This document shows positions 7,641-14,823 of a stretch of 64,000 nucleotides of DNA, in pieces. This DNA is from DATDAW01 sp036525185 (lineage in GTDB: Bacteria > Verrucomicrobiota > Verrucomicrobiia > Chthoniobacterales > DASVRZ01): positions 62,001 to 126,000 of the forward strand of contig DATDAW010000041.1 of assembly GCA_036525185.1 (NCBI GenBank). The letters run 5' to 3'. A program made the translations under genes and the position numbers. Within the stretch, counting starts at the first letter, position 1. Each line of letters begins with the position of its first letter. The notes beneath the pieces were generated by a model. That model worked only from the letters and a program-made list of their open reading frames with translations. It was not told the DNA's origin and did not search any database.

Positions 7641-9419
7641 CTATAACCGGGCGATGAGTAATTCCTTTTGAAAATGCAGTTCCAAAGGCAGATCACCGTG
7701 GAGGGTCAGGAACAACTCGTCCTGCTCCAATACCTCCCGTTTCCAGCCCTCCACATCGAAGGCAAGGGCGGAAGCAAGTTTTTCGCGCGAGTAACCTTCA
7801 ATACCGTCGATGCAGATATGCTCCGCCGACGGCATCCACCCAAGAGGCGTCTCGTCGGCGTAAACACGTCCGCGGCAGCGGTTTACGATCCATTCCAGGA
7901 CGCGTAGATTGTCTCCAAAACCAGGCCACAGAAACTCGCCCTGAGCATCCTTTCGGAACCAGTTGACATGGAAAATCTTTGGCGGCTGGCGCAGTTGCTT
8001 GCGCATGCGAAGCCAGTGGGTCAAATACGCGCCCATGTTGTAGCCGCAGAATGGCAGCATCGCCATCGGGTCCCGACGCACTTTGCCGACACTGCCCGCA
8101 GCGGCGGCGGTCATTTCGCTGCCCATTGTGGCACCGACATAGACGCCGTGGATCCAGTTGAACGATTGGAACACGAGGGGCATGGTTGTCGCCCGGCGGC
8201 CGCCGAAAATAATCGCGCTGATCGGCACGCCCTGTGGATCGTCCACGGCGTCATCCAGCGCTGGATTGTTCGTCATCGGTGCAGCGAACCGGCTGTTGGG
8301 ATGCGCGGCCTTTTCTTTCGAGTTCGGCGTCCAGGGGTTGCCTTTCCAGTCGGTAGCCGCAGCTGGCGGAGGACCGTCCTTGCCTTCCCACCACACGTCA
8401 CCGTCCTCGGTGAGGGCGACGTTGGTAAAAATCGTGTCGCGGGCCATGCACTGCATGGCGTTGGGGTTCGAATGGTAGTTTGTGCCTGGCACGACGCCGA
8501 AATAGCCAGCTTCAGGATTGATAGCGTATAGCCGCCCGTCCGGCCCGGGTTTCATCCAGGCGATATCGTCACCGATGGTGGTGATCTTCCATCCCCGGTA
8601 ATGCAGGGGCGGGATCATCATGGCAAAATTGGTCTTCCCGCAGGCACTTGGAAAAGCGGCAGCGACATACGTTTTCTCCCCGTCAGGTGATTCGACGCCG
8701 AGAATGAGCATGTGCTCGGCCATCCAGCCTTCCTGGCGTCCGAGATAGCTGCCGAGGCGCAGGGCGAGGCATTTCTTGCCCAGAAGGACGTTGCCTCCAT
8801 AATTCGAGCCGACGCTGATGACTGTGTTGTCTTGAGGAAAGTGGGCGATGATGCGCCGCGCTGGATCGAGGTCCAGCATCGAATGGATTCCGCGGTTGAA
8901 GTCGTCGCTGTCGTCCCCAAGCTGTTCGTAGGCGAGGTTTCCCATTCGCGTCATGATGCCCATGCTTAGCGCGACGTAGAGGCTGTCAGTGAGTTCGATA
9001 CCGACTTTTGCCAGCGGCGAGCCCGCGGGCCCCATGATGTATGGCACCACATACATGGTGCGACCGCGCATGGCGCCGTTGAGCATGTCATTGAGCCTGG
9101 CATACATCTCCTTCGGGGGGGCCCAGTTGTTAATGGGACCGGCATCGTCTTTTGTAGGCGTGCAAATGAATGTGCAGTCTTCGACTCGAGCGACATCGTT
9201 AGGGTTCGAGCGATGATAATAGCAACCGGGCCGGAGCTTGGGGTTCAACGCGGTGAGGACGCCCTCCTGCTCTGCACGAAACGTGAGCCATTTCTTTTGT
9301 TCCGGCGAGCCATCGCAATAGAAAACGTCGTCTGGCTGGCAGAGTTCAACGATTCTGGAAATCCAGCTCAGGACAACGGGATTTCTGATGTTAGGCACTT
9401 CAAGAGGCGTCGCATTCAT
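7641..9419 (-). CDS. pckG: Phosphoenolpyruvate carboxykinase (GTP)
   Basis: 592 residues, typical of the GTP-dependent enzyme, which interconverts oxaloacetate and PEP in gluconeogenesis. The kinase P-loop is in AAFPSACGKTNFAMM. The conserved IIAHFPQDNTVISVGSNYGG, IIFGGRR and GATMGSEMTAA segments identify the GTP class rather than the ATP class. The start at ATG 9419 gives MNATPLEVPNI, which aligns with family N-termini. It appears to head a minus-strand unit with the primase-like gene 97 bp downstream. Confidence 0.94.
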   Translation of the reverse strand: MNATPLEVPNIRNPVVLSWISRIVELCQPDDVFYCDGSPEQKKWLTFRAEQEGVLTALNPKLRPGCYYHRSNPNDVARVEDCTFICTPTKDDAGPINNWAPPKEMYARLNDMLNGAMRGRTMYVVPYIMGPAGSPLAKVGIELTDSLYVALSMGIMTRMGNLAYEQLGDDSDDFNRGIHSMLDLDPARRIIAHFPQDNTVISVGSNYGGNVLLGKKCLALRLGSYLGRQEGWMAEHMLILGVESPDGEKTYVAAAFPSACGKTNFAMMIPPLHYRGWKITTIGDDIAWMKPGPDGRLYAINPEAGYFGVVPGTNYHSNPNAMQCMARDTIFTNVALTEDGDVWWEGKDGPPPAAATDWKGNPWTPNSKEKAAHPNSRFAAPMTNNPALDDAVDDPQGVPISAIIFGGRRATTMPLVFQSFNWIHGVYVGATMGSEMTAAAAGSVGKVRRDPMAMLPFCGYNMGAYLTHWLRMRKQLRQPPKIFHVNWFRKDAQGEFLWPGFGDNLRVLEWIVNRCRGRVYADETPLGWMPSAEHICIDGIEGYSREKLASALAFDVEGWKREVLEQDELFLTLHGDLPLELHFQKELLIARL

Positions 9420-9608
9420 GTCACGACATTTTGCGTCGGAGGAAAGCAACGTGCTCACCATGGCTTGCCAAATGCTGATCGTTTTTTGCGGAGTAAATCG
9501 CGACGCAGGTTTCGCATCGCGAGGAATTCTGCTTCGAATTCTGCCAAACGCCCGGTTGACCGCATGCAATTTTTCCTGTTGCGTGCCTCTCGAACATTTC
9601 CAGCCGCC

Positions 9609-10157
9609 ATGCAAGAAGACCTGAGCAGAACGCTTATTCACACCACGACGATTTTTGCCCGGTTGGATGAGCTCGCGACGCAAATAACCGATGATTATCA
9701 AGGGAAAGAATTGACGGTTTTGGCGATCATGAGCGGGAGTCTGATGTTTGGTGCAGATTTACTGCGGCGGATCCCATTGCCACTGCGAATTACCTGCCTG
9801 AGCGTTTCTTCGTATCACGGCGGAACGACGAGCAGTGGACACGTCACGTTTCATCAGGCTGCGTTTCCCGATTTGCACGGACGACACGTGCTGATTTTGG
9901 ACGACATCCTGGATACGGGGCTCACCCTGCAGACGATCCGGGAAAAATTGCGCCGGGAGACGTCCCCACTCAGCATGAAGATTTGCGTGTTGCTCCGCAA
10001 GAACATCCCCGAGCGGCACGGGATCGACGCGGATTATGTCGGATTCGACATCGCGAACGAATTTGTCGTCGGTTATGGTCTCGACTATCAGGAAAAGTAT
10101 CGGAACCTGCCCTACATTGGCGTGCTACGACAAGAGGTAGCGGCCATGGAGTTGTGA
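9609..10157 (+). CDS. hpt: Hypoxanthine phosphoribosyltransferase
   Basis: 182 residues. The type I PRTase PRPP-binding loop is HVLILDDILDTGLTL. The flexible-loop region has LSVSSYHGGTTSSG, and ANEFVVGYGLDYQEKYRNLPYIG is the C-terminal purine-binding segment of Hpt. It salvages hypoxanthine and guanine to IMP and GMP. The ATG at 9609 is chosen; an upstream in-frame ATG at 9564 overlaps the region divergent to pckG. It overlaps moaD by GTGA. Confidence 0.92.
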   Translation: MQEDLSRTLIHTTTIFARLDELATQITDDYQGKELTVLAIMSGSLMFGADLLRRIPLPLRITCLSVSSYHGGTTSSGHVTFHQAAFPDLHGRHVLILDDILDTGLTLQTIREKLRRETSPLSMKICVLLRKNIPERHGIDADYVGFDIANEFVVGYGLDYQEKYRNLPYIGVLRQEVAAMEL

Positions 10158-10399
10158 AAATTCGCGTTCAATTTTTTTCCCGCTTGAAGGAGATCGCAGC
10201 AGCGGAGCCTATCGACAAGAGCGTCCCCTGTGGAAGCACGGTCGGCGATTTGATGAAGGCCTTGGATGCTGAATTTCCGAAGCTCGCAGATTGGGAGGGG
10301 AAACTGTTGGTGGCCGTGGGCGTGGAGTTTGCAACACGGGAACAGGTGCTGAAGGAAGGGGACCTGGTATCGTTCATGCCGCCGGTTCAGGGTGGGTGA
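10154..10399 (+). CDS. moaD: Molybdopterin synthase sulfur carrier subunit
   Basis: 81 residues with a ubiquitin-like fold pattern. It starts VKIRVQFFSRLKE and ends in the obligatory Gly-Gly tail, FMPPVQGG, which is thiocarboxylated to donate sulfur to precursor Z. It begins at a GTG that overlaps the hpt stop, so it depends on hpt translation. No other molybdopterin genes are nearby. A ThiS-type carrier is possible, but the length and FFSRLKE pattern favour MoaD. Confidence 0.82.
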   Translation: MKIRVQFFSRLKEIAAAEPIDKSVPCGSTVGDLMKALDAEFPKLADWEGKLLVAVGVEFATREQVLKEGDLVSFMPPVQGG

Positions 10400-10403
10400 A
10401 GGC

Positions 10404-10515
10404 TGTGCTCTACTTTTCTCTCTCTTGCTCATCATCGTAATCGCTGCTGAATCGAGAGTCCTGGCGCCTACGATCTGAACTCGATTAAGCTTACGAGCAG
10501 GAGTAAGAGTAGATT
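10404..10515. repeat. Imperfect palindromic intergenic element, diverged copy
   Basis: Between moaD and sufS a pyrimidine-rich left arm (TCTACTTTTCTC..., then CATCGTAATCG) faces a right arm containing GATTAAGC, TTACGAGC and GAGTAAGAGTAG. The right arm read in reverse resembles the left, and AATCGAG/CTCGATT flank the centre. The word set is shared with the better-preserved palindrome at 57503-57626. Confidence 0.45.
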
Positions 10516-10522
10516 ATTCGCA

Positions 10523-11758
10523 ATGAAGACACCCGACTGGACTGCCATACGCCGCGACTTTCCGGCTCTCGACCAGGAAGTTCACGGGTATCCACTCGTT
10601 TATTTCGATAACGCCGCGACGTCGCAGAAGCCGCGGACCGTCATTGATGCTCTCGTCTATTATTACGAACGGGACAATGCCAATGTCCACCGCGGCATCC
10701 ACGAGTTGAGCAACCGGGCTACGGCCGCCTTTGAAGCGGCGCGTGACCGGGCCGCCCGATTCATCAATGCTCGGAGCTCGCGCGAGATCATTTTCACCCG
10801 CGGCACGACCGAAGGCCTCAATCTGGTCGCGCAGGCCTGGGGCGGTGAACACATTCGTGCCGGCGAAAAAATTCTCCTTACCGAGATGGAGCACCACAGC
10901 AATCTCGTTCCGTGGCAGCTGCTCGCTCATCGCGTTGGAGCAAAGCTGGAATTTATTCCCGTGACCGGTGACGAAGGGCTCCTCAATCTGGAAAAAATCG
11001 ATCAACTGCTGACGCGGGACATCAAAGTTCTCGCCTTCGGTCACATCTCGAATTCGCTGGGTACGATCAACCCCGTCCGCGATCTGTGTGCCCGTGCCCG
11101 GGAACTTGGAGTCACAACGGTTATCGATGCCGCTCAAAGCGCCGGACACATCCCCATCGACGTTCAGGACATCGGCTGCGATTTTCTCGCGCTCTCGGGC
11201 CATAAGATGTGCGGCCCGACGGGTATCGGCATTCTTTACGGACGCGAAGAAAAGCTCGATGCCACGCCTCCCTGGCAGGGCGGGGGAGAAATGATCTCGA
11301 GTGTCCGTTACACCGACGCCACTTGGAACACGCTTCCGCACAAGTTCGAGGCTGGCACCCCCGATATTTCCGGCGCTATCGGTCTGCACGCGGCGATGGA
11401 CTACATCGATCGCATTGGGCGCGGCAAAATTTTCGAACATGATGCCGGGCTCACGGCCTATGCCTGGGAGCGCCTTGGCGAAATCCCTGGCATCCGACGA
11501 TTTGGCCCCCCGCGCGACCGTGGCGCCCTCGTTAGTTTTTTACTGCCGGAAGTCCACGCGCACGATGTGGTCACCATGGCCGACCAATATGGCGTTGCCC
11601 TTCGCGGCGGACATCACTGCTGTCAGCCGCTTATGCGACGGCTGGGCGTGGCTGCGACCGCGCGCGCGAGCTTCTATTTCTATAACACTCTCGAAGAGAT
11701 CGACTGTATGGCCGATGCTCTTGCTGAAATTTCCCACTTTTTCAACCGTGCACTTTGA
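10523..11758 (+). CDS. sufS: Cysteine desulfurase SufS
   Basis: 411 residues, type II cysteine desulfurase. The PLP lysine is K228 in LSGHKMCGP. The base-stacking His is in TEMEHHSN, and the catalytic Cys366 is in RGGHHCCQP. It mobilises cysteine sulfur for Fe-S assembly in the cytoplasm. Its stop overlaps sufU, with no sufBCD in view, so this is the compact SufS-SufU pair. The preceding gap holds the palindromic repeat at 10404-10515. Confidence 0.94.
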   Translation: MKTPDWTAIRRDFPALDQEVHGYPLVYFDNAATSQKPRTVIDALVYYYERDNANVHRGIHELSNRATAAFEAARDRAARFINARSSREIIFTRGTTEGLNLVAQAWGGEHIRAGEKILLTEMEHHSNLVPWQLLAHRVGAKLEFIPVTGDEGLLNLEKIDQLLTRDIKVLAFGHISNSLGTINPVRDLCARARELGVTTVIDAAQSAGHIPIDVQDIGCDFLALSGHKMCGPTGIGILYGREEKLDATPPWQGGGEMISSVRYTDATWNTLPHKFEAGTPDISGAIGLHAAMDYIDRIGRGKIFEHDAGLTAYAWERLGEIPGIRRFGPPRDRGALVSFLLPEVHAHDVVTMADQYGVALRGGHHCCQPLMRRLGVAATARASFYFYNTLEEIDCMADALAEISHFFNRAL

Positions 11759-12182
11759 AGAGCTTTACCAAGACATCATCCTGGATCATTCGCGTCGTCC
11801 CCGGAATTACGGCGAACTTCCAGATGCCGATGCGACGGTCAATGGCAACAACCCGATGTGCGGCGATGACGTCACGCTCCAGGTCAAATTCGACGCCGCA
11901 GACCGGGAAAAGATCGCCAAAGCTGCATTCACAGGGAACGGATGCTCCATTTGCATGGCTTCCGCGTCATTGTTGACCTTGAAAGTTAAGAATCGCACCC
12001 GCGCCGAGGCAGGCGCGCTGGCAGAGAAATTCCAGAATCTGGTTACAGGAGTCGCGGAGCTTGCGCCCGAAGATGAGTCGCTGGGCGATCTGCAAGTCCT
12101 TATTGGCGTGAGAAAATTCCCTCAACGGGTCAAGTGCGCGACTCTTGCCTGGCATGCACTGGAAGAAGCGCTGGAGCACTAG
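11748..12182 (+). CDS. sufU: SufU/IscU-type Fe-S assembly scaffold
   Basis: 144 residues beginning at a GTG at 11748 inside the end of sufS. An ATG at 11715 is alternative but adds residues not seen in the family. The N-terminus HFEELYQDIILDHSRRPRN is characteristic of SufU. Ligands are the Cys in NPMCGDDV, the Cys in GNGCSICMAS and the Cys in VKCATLAW. The partner SufS is translationally coupled. SufU proteins act as zinc-dependent sulfurtransferases that accept sulfur from SufS. Confidence 0.9.
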   Translation: MHFEELYQDIILDHSRRPRNYGELPDADATVNGNNPMCGDDVTLQVKFDAADREKIAKAAFTGNGCSICMASASLLTLKVKNRTRAEAGALAEKFQNLVTGVAELAPEDESLGDLQVLIGVRKFPQRVKCATLAWHALEEALEH

Positions 12183-12284
12183 ACTCCAGCGAAGCGTCGA
12201 TCTATCGATTTTTACACTCCCTCTGCATATTCCTTCCACTCGATTCCTTATGAACTGCAATGGGTCTTTCGGTTGCGACAAAAA

Positions 12285-12308
12285 GAAAGCGGCGCAAGCG
12301 CCGCTTTC
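12285..12308. terminator. Bidirectional intrinsic terminator
   Basis: GAAAGCGGCG-CAAG-CGCCGCTTTC is a perfect 10-bp stem with a four-base loop between the convergent sufU and hsp20 genes. On the minus strand it is followed by TTTTTGT; on the plus strand by CCGTTTTAATTT. It can serve both sides. Confidence 0.85.
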
Positions 12309-12336
12309 CCGTTTTAATTTGCTGATCGCAGATCGG

Positions 12337-12714
12337 TTAGCTAACCGCAATTTTACGCGGCTTGAGCTTCTCAGCCTTGGGCAACGTGAGGGTTAACACG
12401 CCGTCTTTTAGGTTGGCACCGATGCGCGTGGTATCGATGCTCGGAGCGAGTTCGAAAACGCGGCGGTAATCGAGGTCGCGGATTTCCGTATAAACTGGTT
12501 CGCCATTTTGCGAGCGTGCGGCTTTCCGGCCAGTGACAGTTAGACGATCTTCTTCAATGGAAATATCGAGGCCTGCGGCATCGACGCCAGGAAGATCGAG
12601 GAAAACGGTGGTTGCGTCGCCGTTCCGGCGAATGGTCACAAGCGGTGCAGTGTAGAGACGGCGATCAGCCGTTTCTGGACCTGACTCCTGCGAAGTAACA
12701 GTGGATGTGCTCAT
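12337..12714 (-). CDS. Small heat shock protein, Hsp20 family
   Basis: 125 residues, with an alpha-crystallin core from about residue 22: VFLDLPGVDAAGLDISIEED, then the closing GVLTLTLPKAEKLKPRKI, the usual last strand of the domain. There is no long hydrophobic N-terminal arm and the IXI tail is weak (IAVS). Such proteins are ATP-independent holdases. It follows a second hsp20 gene on the same strand with 82 bp between, so both may be co-transcribed. Confidence 0.92.
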   Translation of the reverse strand: MSTSTVTSQESGPETADRRLYTAPLVTIRRNGDATTVFLDLPGVDAAGLDISIEEDRLTVTGRKAARSQNGEPVYTEIRDLDYRRVFELAPSIDTTRIGANLKDGVLTLTLPKAEKLKPRKIAVS

Positions 12715-12796
12715 AAGATCAAGAGGGTAAAGTTGTTTGTCGTTGGGCGGGACCCGTCGGTGGGTCCCGCCGCCTGGATCGGGTTTGGTTGGTGAT

Positions 12797-13258
12797 TTAC
12801 GAGGCGCTGACCGTGATCTGCCGCGGTTTTGCTTCCTCCGATTTTGGTAGGACGACCGTCAGCACGCCGTCCTTGTAGCTGGCGGTGACTTTGTCGTGGT
12901 CAACAGCAGAGGGAAGATGGACCGAGCGCTGGAAACGGCCGAAAAACCGTTCGCTGCGGAAGGTTTCGGCATCGTCTTTCTCGGCTTCCTGTTTGCGCTC
13001 GCCGCTGATGCTCAAGGCGCCTTCGTGAATGGAAATGTCGATTTCATCCTTATTCAGGCCTGGCAGTTCAACAACGACCGTGACGTTGTCCTTGTCCTGA
13101 TACACATCGAGGGCCGGGTTCCAGCCGCCGAATAGATTGGACGGACCTTCGCCGAAAGTTCCTTCGAACAGCCGATTCATTTCCTGTTGGAGAGTGGTCA
13201 GCCGGTCGAAAGGCGACCATACGGACCGCTCGGGTTTACGATAGTGGATTAGATTCAT
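12797..13258 (-). CDS. Small heat shock protein, Hsp20 family (IbpA-like)
   Basis: 153 residues starting MNLIHYRKPE, with an N-terminal arm SPFDRLTTLQQEMNRLFEG that is common in class A bacterial Hsp20. The core has VVVELPGLNKDEIDISIHEG and FGRFQRSVHLP, and the closing strand DGVLTVVLPKSEEAKPRQI. The ATG at 13258 is chosen because the longer frame carries promoter sequence. It diverges from the downstream paralogue, so the pair is not a recent duplication. Confidence 0.92.
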   Translation of the reverse strand: MNLIHYRKPERSVWSPFDRLTTLQQEMNRLFEGTFGEGPSNLFGGWNPALDVYQDKDNVTVVVELPGLNKDEIDISIHEGALSISGERKQEAEKDDAETFRSERFFGRFQRSVHLPSAVDHDKVTASYKDGVLTVVLPKSEEAKPRQITVSAS

Positions 13259-13350
13259 GGGTTTGGATGGTTTTGGGTTGCCGCCTGCGGAACAGACGGC
13301 TTGCGTTTTCCTTCCAAAGCTTGAGCCATGCCGTGCATTGATTGGCACGT

Positions 13351-13380
13351 AACATACTTCTATTGAGAATCTTACGTCAA
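13351..13380 (-). promoter_or_regulatory. Candidate promoter of the hsp20 pair
   Basis: Read on the minus strand, TTGACG (13375-13380) and TATGTT (13351-13356) are separated by 18 bases, about 90 bases upstream of the hsp20 start. This resembles a vegetative promoter rather than a sigma-32 one. No CIRCE element is seen. Confidence 0.35.
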
Positions 13381-13427
13381 TACCGCGAGATTCTGAGTGC
13401 GTCACACTGGCGCATAGTGGTATTCAC

Positions 13428-13455
13428 AAAAAAGATATGCGCCAGATTGGCGCAT
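13428..13455 (-). terminator. Intrinsic terminator of the VanX-like gene
   Basis: On the minus strand a perfect 8-bp stem, ATGCGCCA-ATC-TGGCGCAT, is followed by ATC and six T residues, 37 bp past the stop at 13492. Extra TGGCGCA copies flank it on the same stretch. Confidence 0.75.
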
Positions 13456-13491
13456 CTTGAACTGGCGCAATGAAGGCTTGCCGATCGCACG

Positions 13492-14172
13492 TCAGGGGGT
13501 CGCCGCGGAGGTGGATTGAACCGGAATCGCGTCGATGTTGGGATAGTGTTTCCACTGTGTGCTCACAAAATGCCACCATTCCGTGCGCGTGGCGTAGAAG
13601 CCATTGTCCAACATGGCTTTTTGAAGCATCTGCACCCGGCGCAGAATTTGATAGTCCTCTCCTTTGTAGAAATAGTCGGCCGACCCATTCATGACGTCGA
13701 AAGCTGTCGGCATGGGAAGCTCCCTGCCGGTAGCGAGATCGTAGAGGGTGACATCCACCGCGACGCCGCGGTTGTGAAGCGGGCGAAGGCCGGGATCGGC
13801 AATGTAGCGGGTATCTGGGATGGCGGCGAAAAGGGCTTTCTGGGCGTAAATGGGGCGCCACGCATCCCAGACTCTGAGGCCGTAACCATATTTCCGGAGG
13901 GCCAATTGGGCCTTCTGCAGATCGATCGCCACGCCACGGCGGAGTAGAGCCTGAAATTCGGGCGGATAAATGGGTTTCCCCGTGATATTGGCGGCCGTTT
14001 TATATTTCAGATCGACTTGGATGGACGGCTCGACACTTTGAATGGGAACCATTTCGAGCAAATTGGGCGTCGGCACCATGTAAGCGACCGCTGACGACTG
14101 GGCACGAGCGGAAGGGCTCAGTAAGATGCTGAGAAAAAGGGCAAGTATCGCGACTTGGGACCGGAGCTCCAC
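13492..14172 (-). CDS. D-alanyl-D-alanine dipeptidase, VanX/DdpX family (exported)
   Basis: 226 residues with a signal peptide (hydrophobic AILALFLSILL, cleavage near ARAQ). The M15D zinc site is visible as HNRGVAVDVTL (His and Asp) and EWWHF (catalytic Glu and third ligand). RVWDAWRP is the Arg segment conserved in VanX. It would hydrolyse D-Ala-D-Ala in the periplasm for reuse. No van regulatory or ligase genes lie nearby, so a peptidoglycan-recycling role is more likely than glycopeptide resistance. Confidence 0.88.
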   Translation of the reverse strand: MELRSQVAILALFLSILLSPSARAQSSAVAYMVPTPNLLEMVPIQSVEPSIQVDLKYKTAANITGKPIYPPEFQALLRRGVAIDLQKAQLALRKYGYGLRVWDAWRPIYAQKALFAAIPDTRYIADPGLRPLHNRGVAVDVTLYDLATGRELPMPTAFDVMNGSADYFYKGEDYQILRRVQMLQKAMLDNGFYATRTEWWHFVSTQWKHYPNIDAIPVQSTSAATP

Positions 14173-14218
14173 CCGGCCGATTCAAACTAAATTTTACGAT
14201 TTCGGCAAGTCGGCGCGC

Positions 14219-14611
14219 TCAGACGTTTTTCTCCGGCGAGCAGAACCAGACCTTGTTGCCTTCGCTATCCAGGAAACTGCCAACATAAAACTCGTCGAAA
14301 AGGGCCACGGGGTCGGAAATGACGACGCCGCGTTCGAGAAGAACACGCTCAGTTTCGCGGGCGTCGTCGGTGGCGACGGTAACGCGGGGGTTGGGCGTCT
14401 GAGTGGGAGGCGCGTACCAGTTGGGTTTCAACATCAGAATGGTCTGCCCGAGAAAATAACCGACTTGTTCGTCACCTTCGAACGCAGGCGGAAGGCCGAG
14501 AGTCTGGCTGTAAAACCGGTTGGCCCGTTCCGGATCGAGAACGGAAAATGCAATGACTTTGACACGCAGGAAGCCGAATGGGGAAGTGAACATGGTGTTG
14601 CGAAGAGTCAA
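14219..14611 (-). CDS. VOC (glyoxalase/bleomycin resistance-like) protein
   Basis: 130 residues, with a possible start six residues inside at MFTSPFG. It has the paired beta-alpha-beta-beta-beta pattern: VKVIAFSVLDPERANRFY, LGLPPAFEGDEQVGYFLG and, in the second half, VVISDPVALFDEFYVGSFLDSEGN with a likely metal-site Glu nearby. The fold covers lyases, dioxygenases and binding proteins, so no reaction is assigned. It lies between the VanX-like gene (same strand) and the divergent cyclase gene. Confidence 0.8.
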   Translation of the reverse strand: MTLRNTMFTSPFGFLRVKVIAFSVLDPERANRFYSQTLGLPPAFEGDEQVGYFLGQTILMLKPNWYAPPTQTPNPRVTVATDDARETERVLLERGVVISDPVALFDEFYVGSFLDSEGNKVWFCSPEKNV

Positions 14612-14802
14612 CCCGCTGAAACCGCCGGGATGCGATAGAATCGCAGCATTTCAACGACCAACCATACGACCAACCGGCAAAGGTGAAAGAGGAACGTTCT
14701 CTATTCTAAAAGCTGACTTTCAGCTGCTTCGCGCTGCTGCTTGATTCCAGAGCTGGGCATGGCAACAGTGGGCGGCGTTCTCATTAACGATCAAAAAACC
14801 GA

Positions 14803-14823
14803 ATTCCGCATTCCGCAATCGAA
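14803..14823. repeat. Short heptamer tandem repeat before the cyclase gene
   Basis: ATTCCGC occurs twice in tandem (14803-14809, 14810-14816) followed by a related AATCGAA, directly before the ATG at 14824. It resembles other short-period repeats in gaps of this window. Confidence 0.4.

Noticed and set aside
13492..14172. Vancomycin resistance locus
   Set aside because: Only a VanX-type dipeptidase is present; no VanH, VanA-type ligase or VanRS is near, and exported VanX homologues are common in peptidoglycan recycling.
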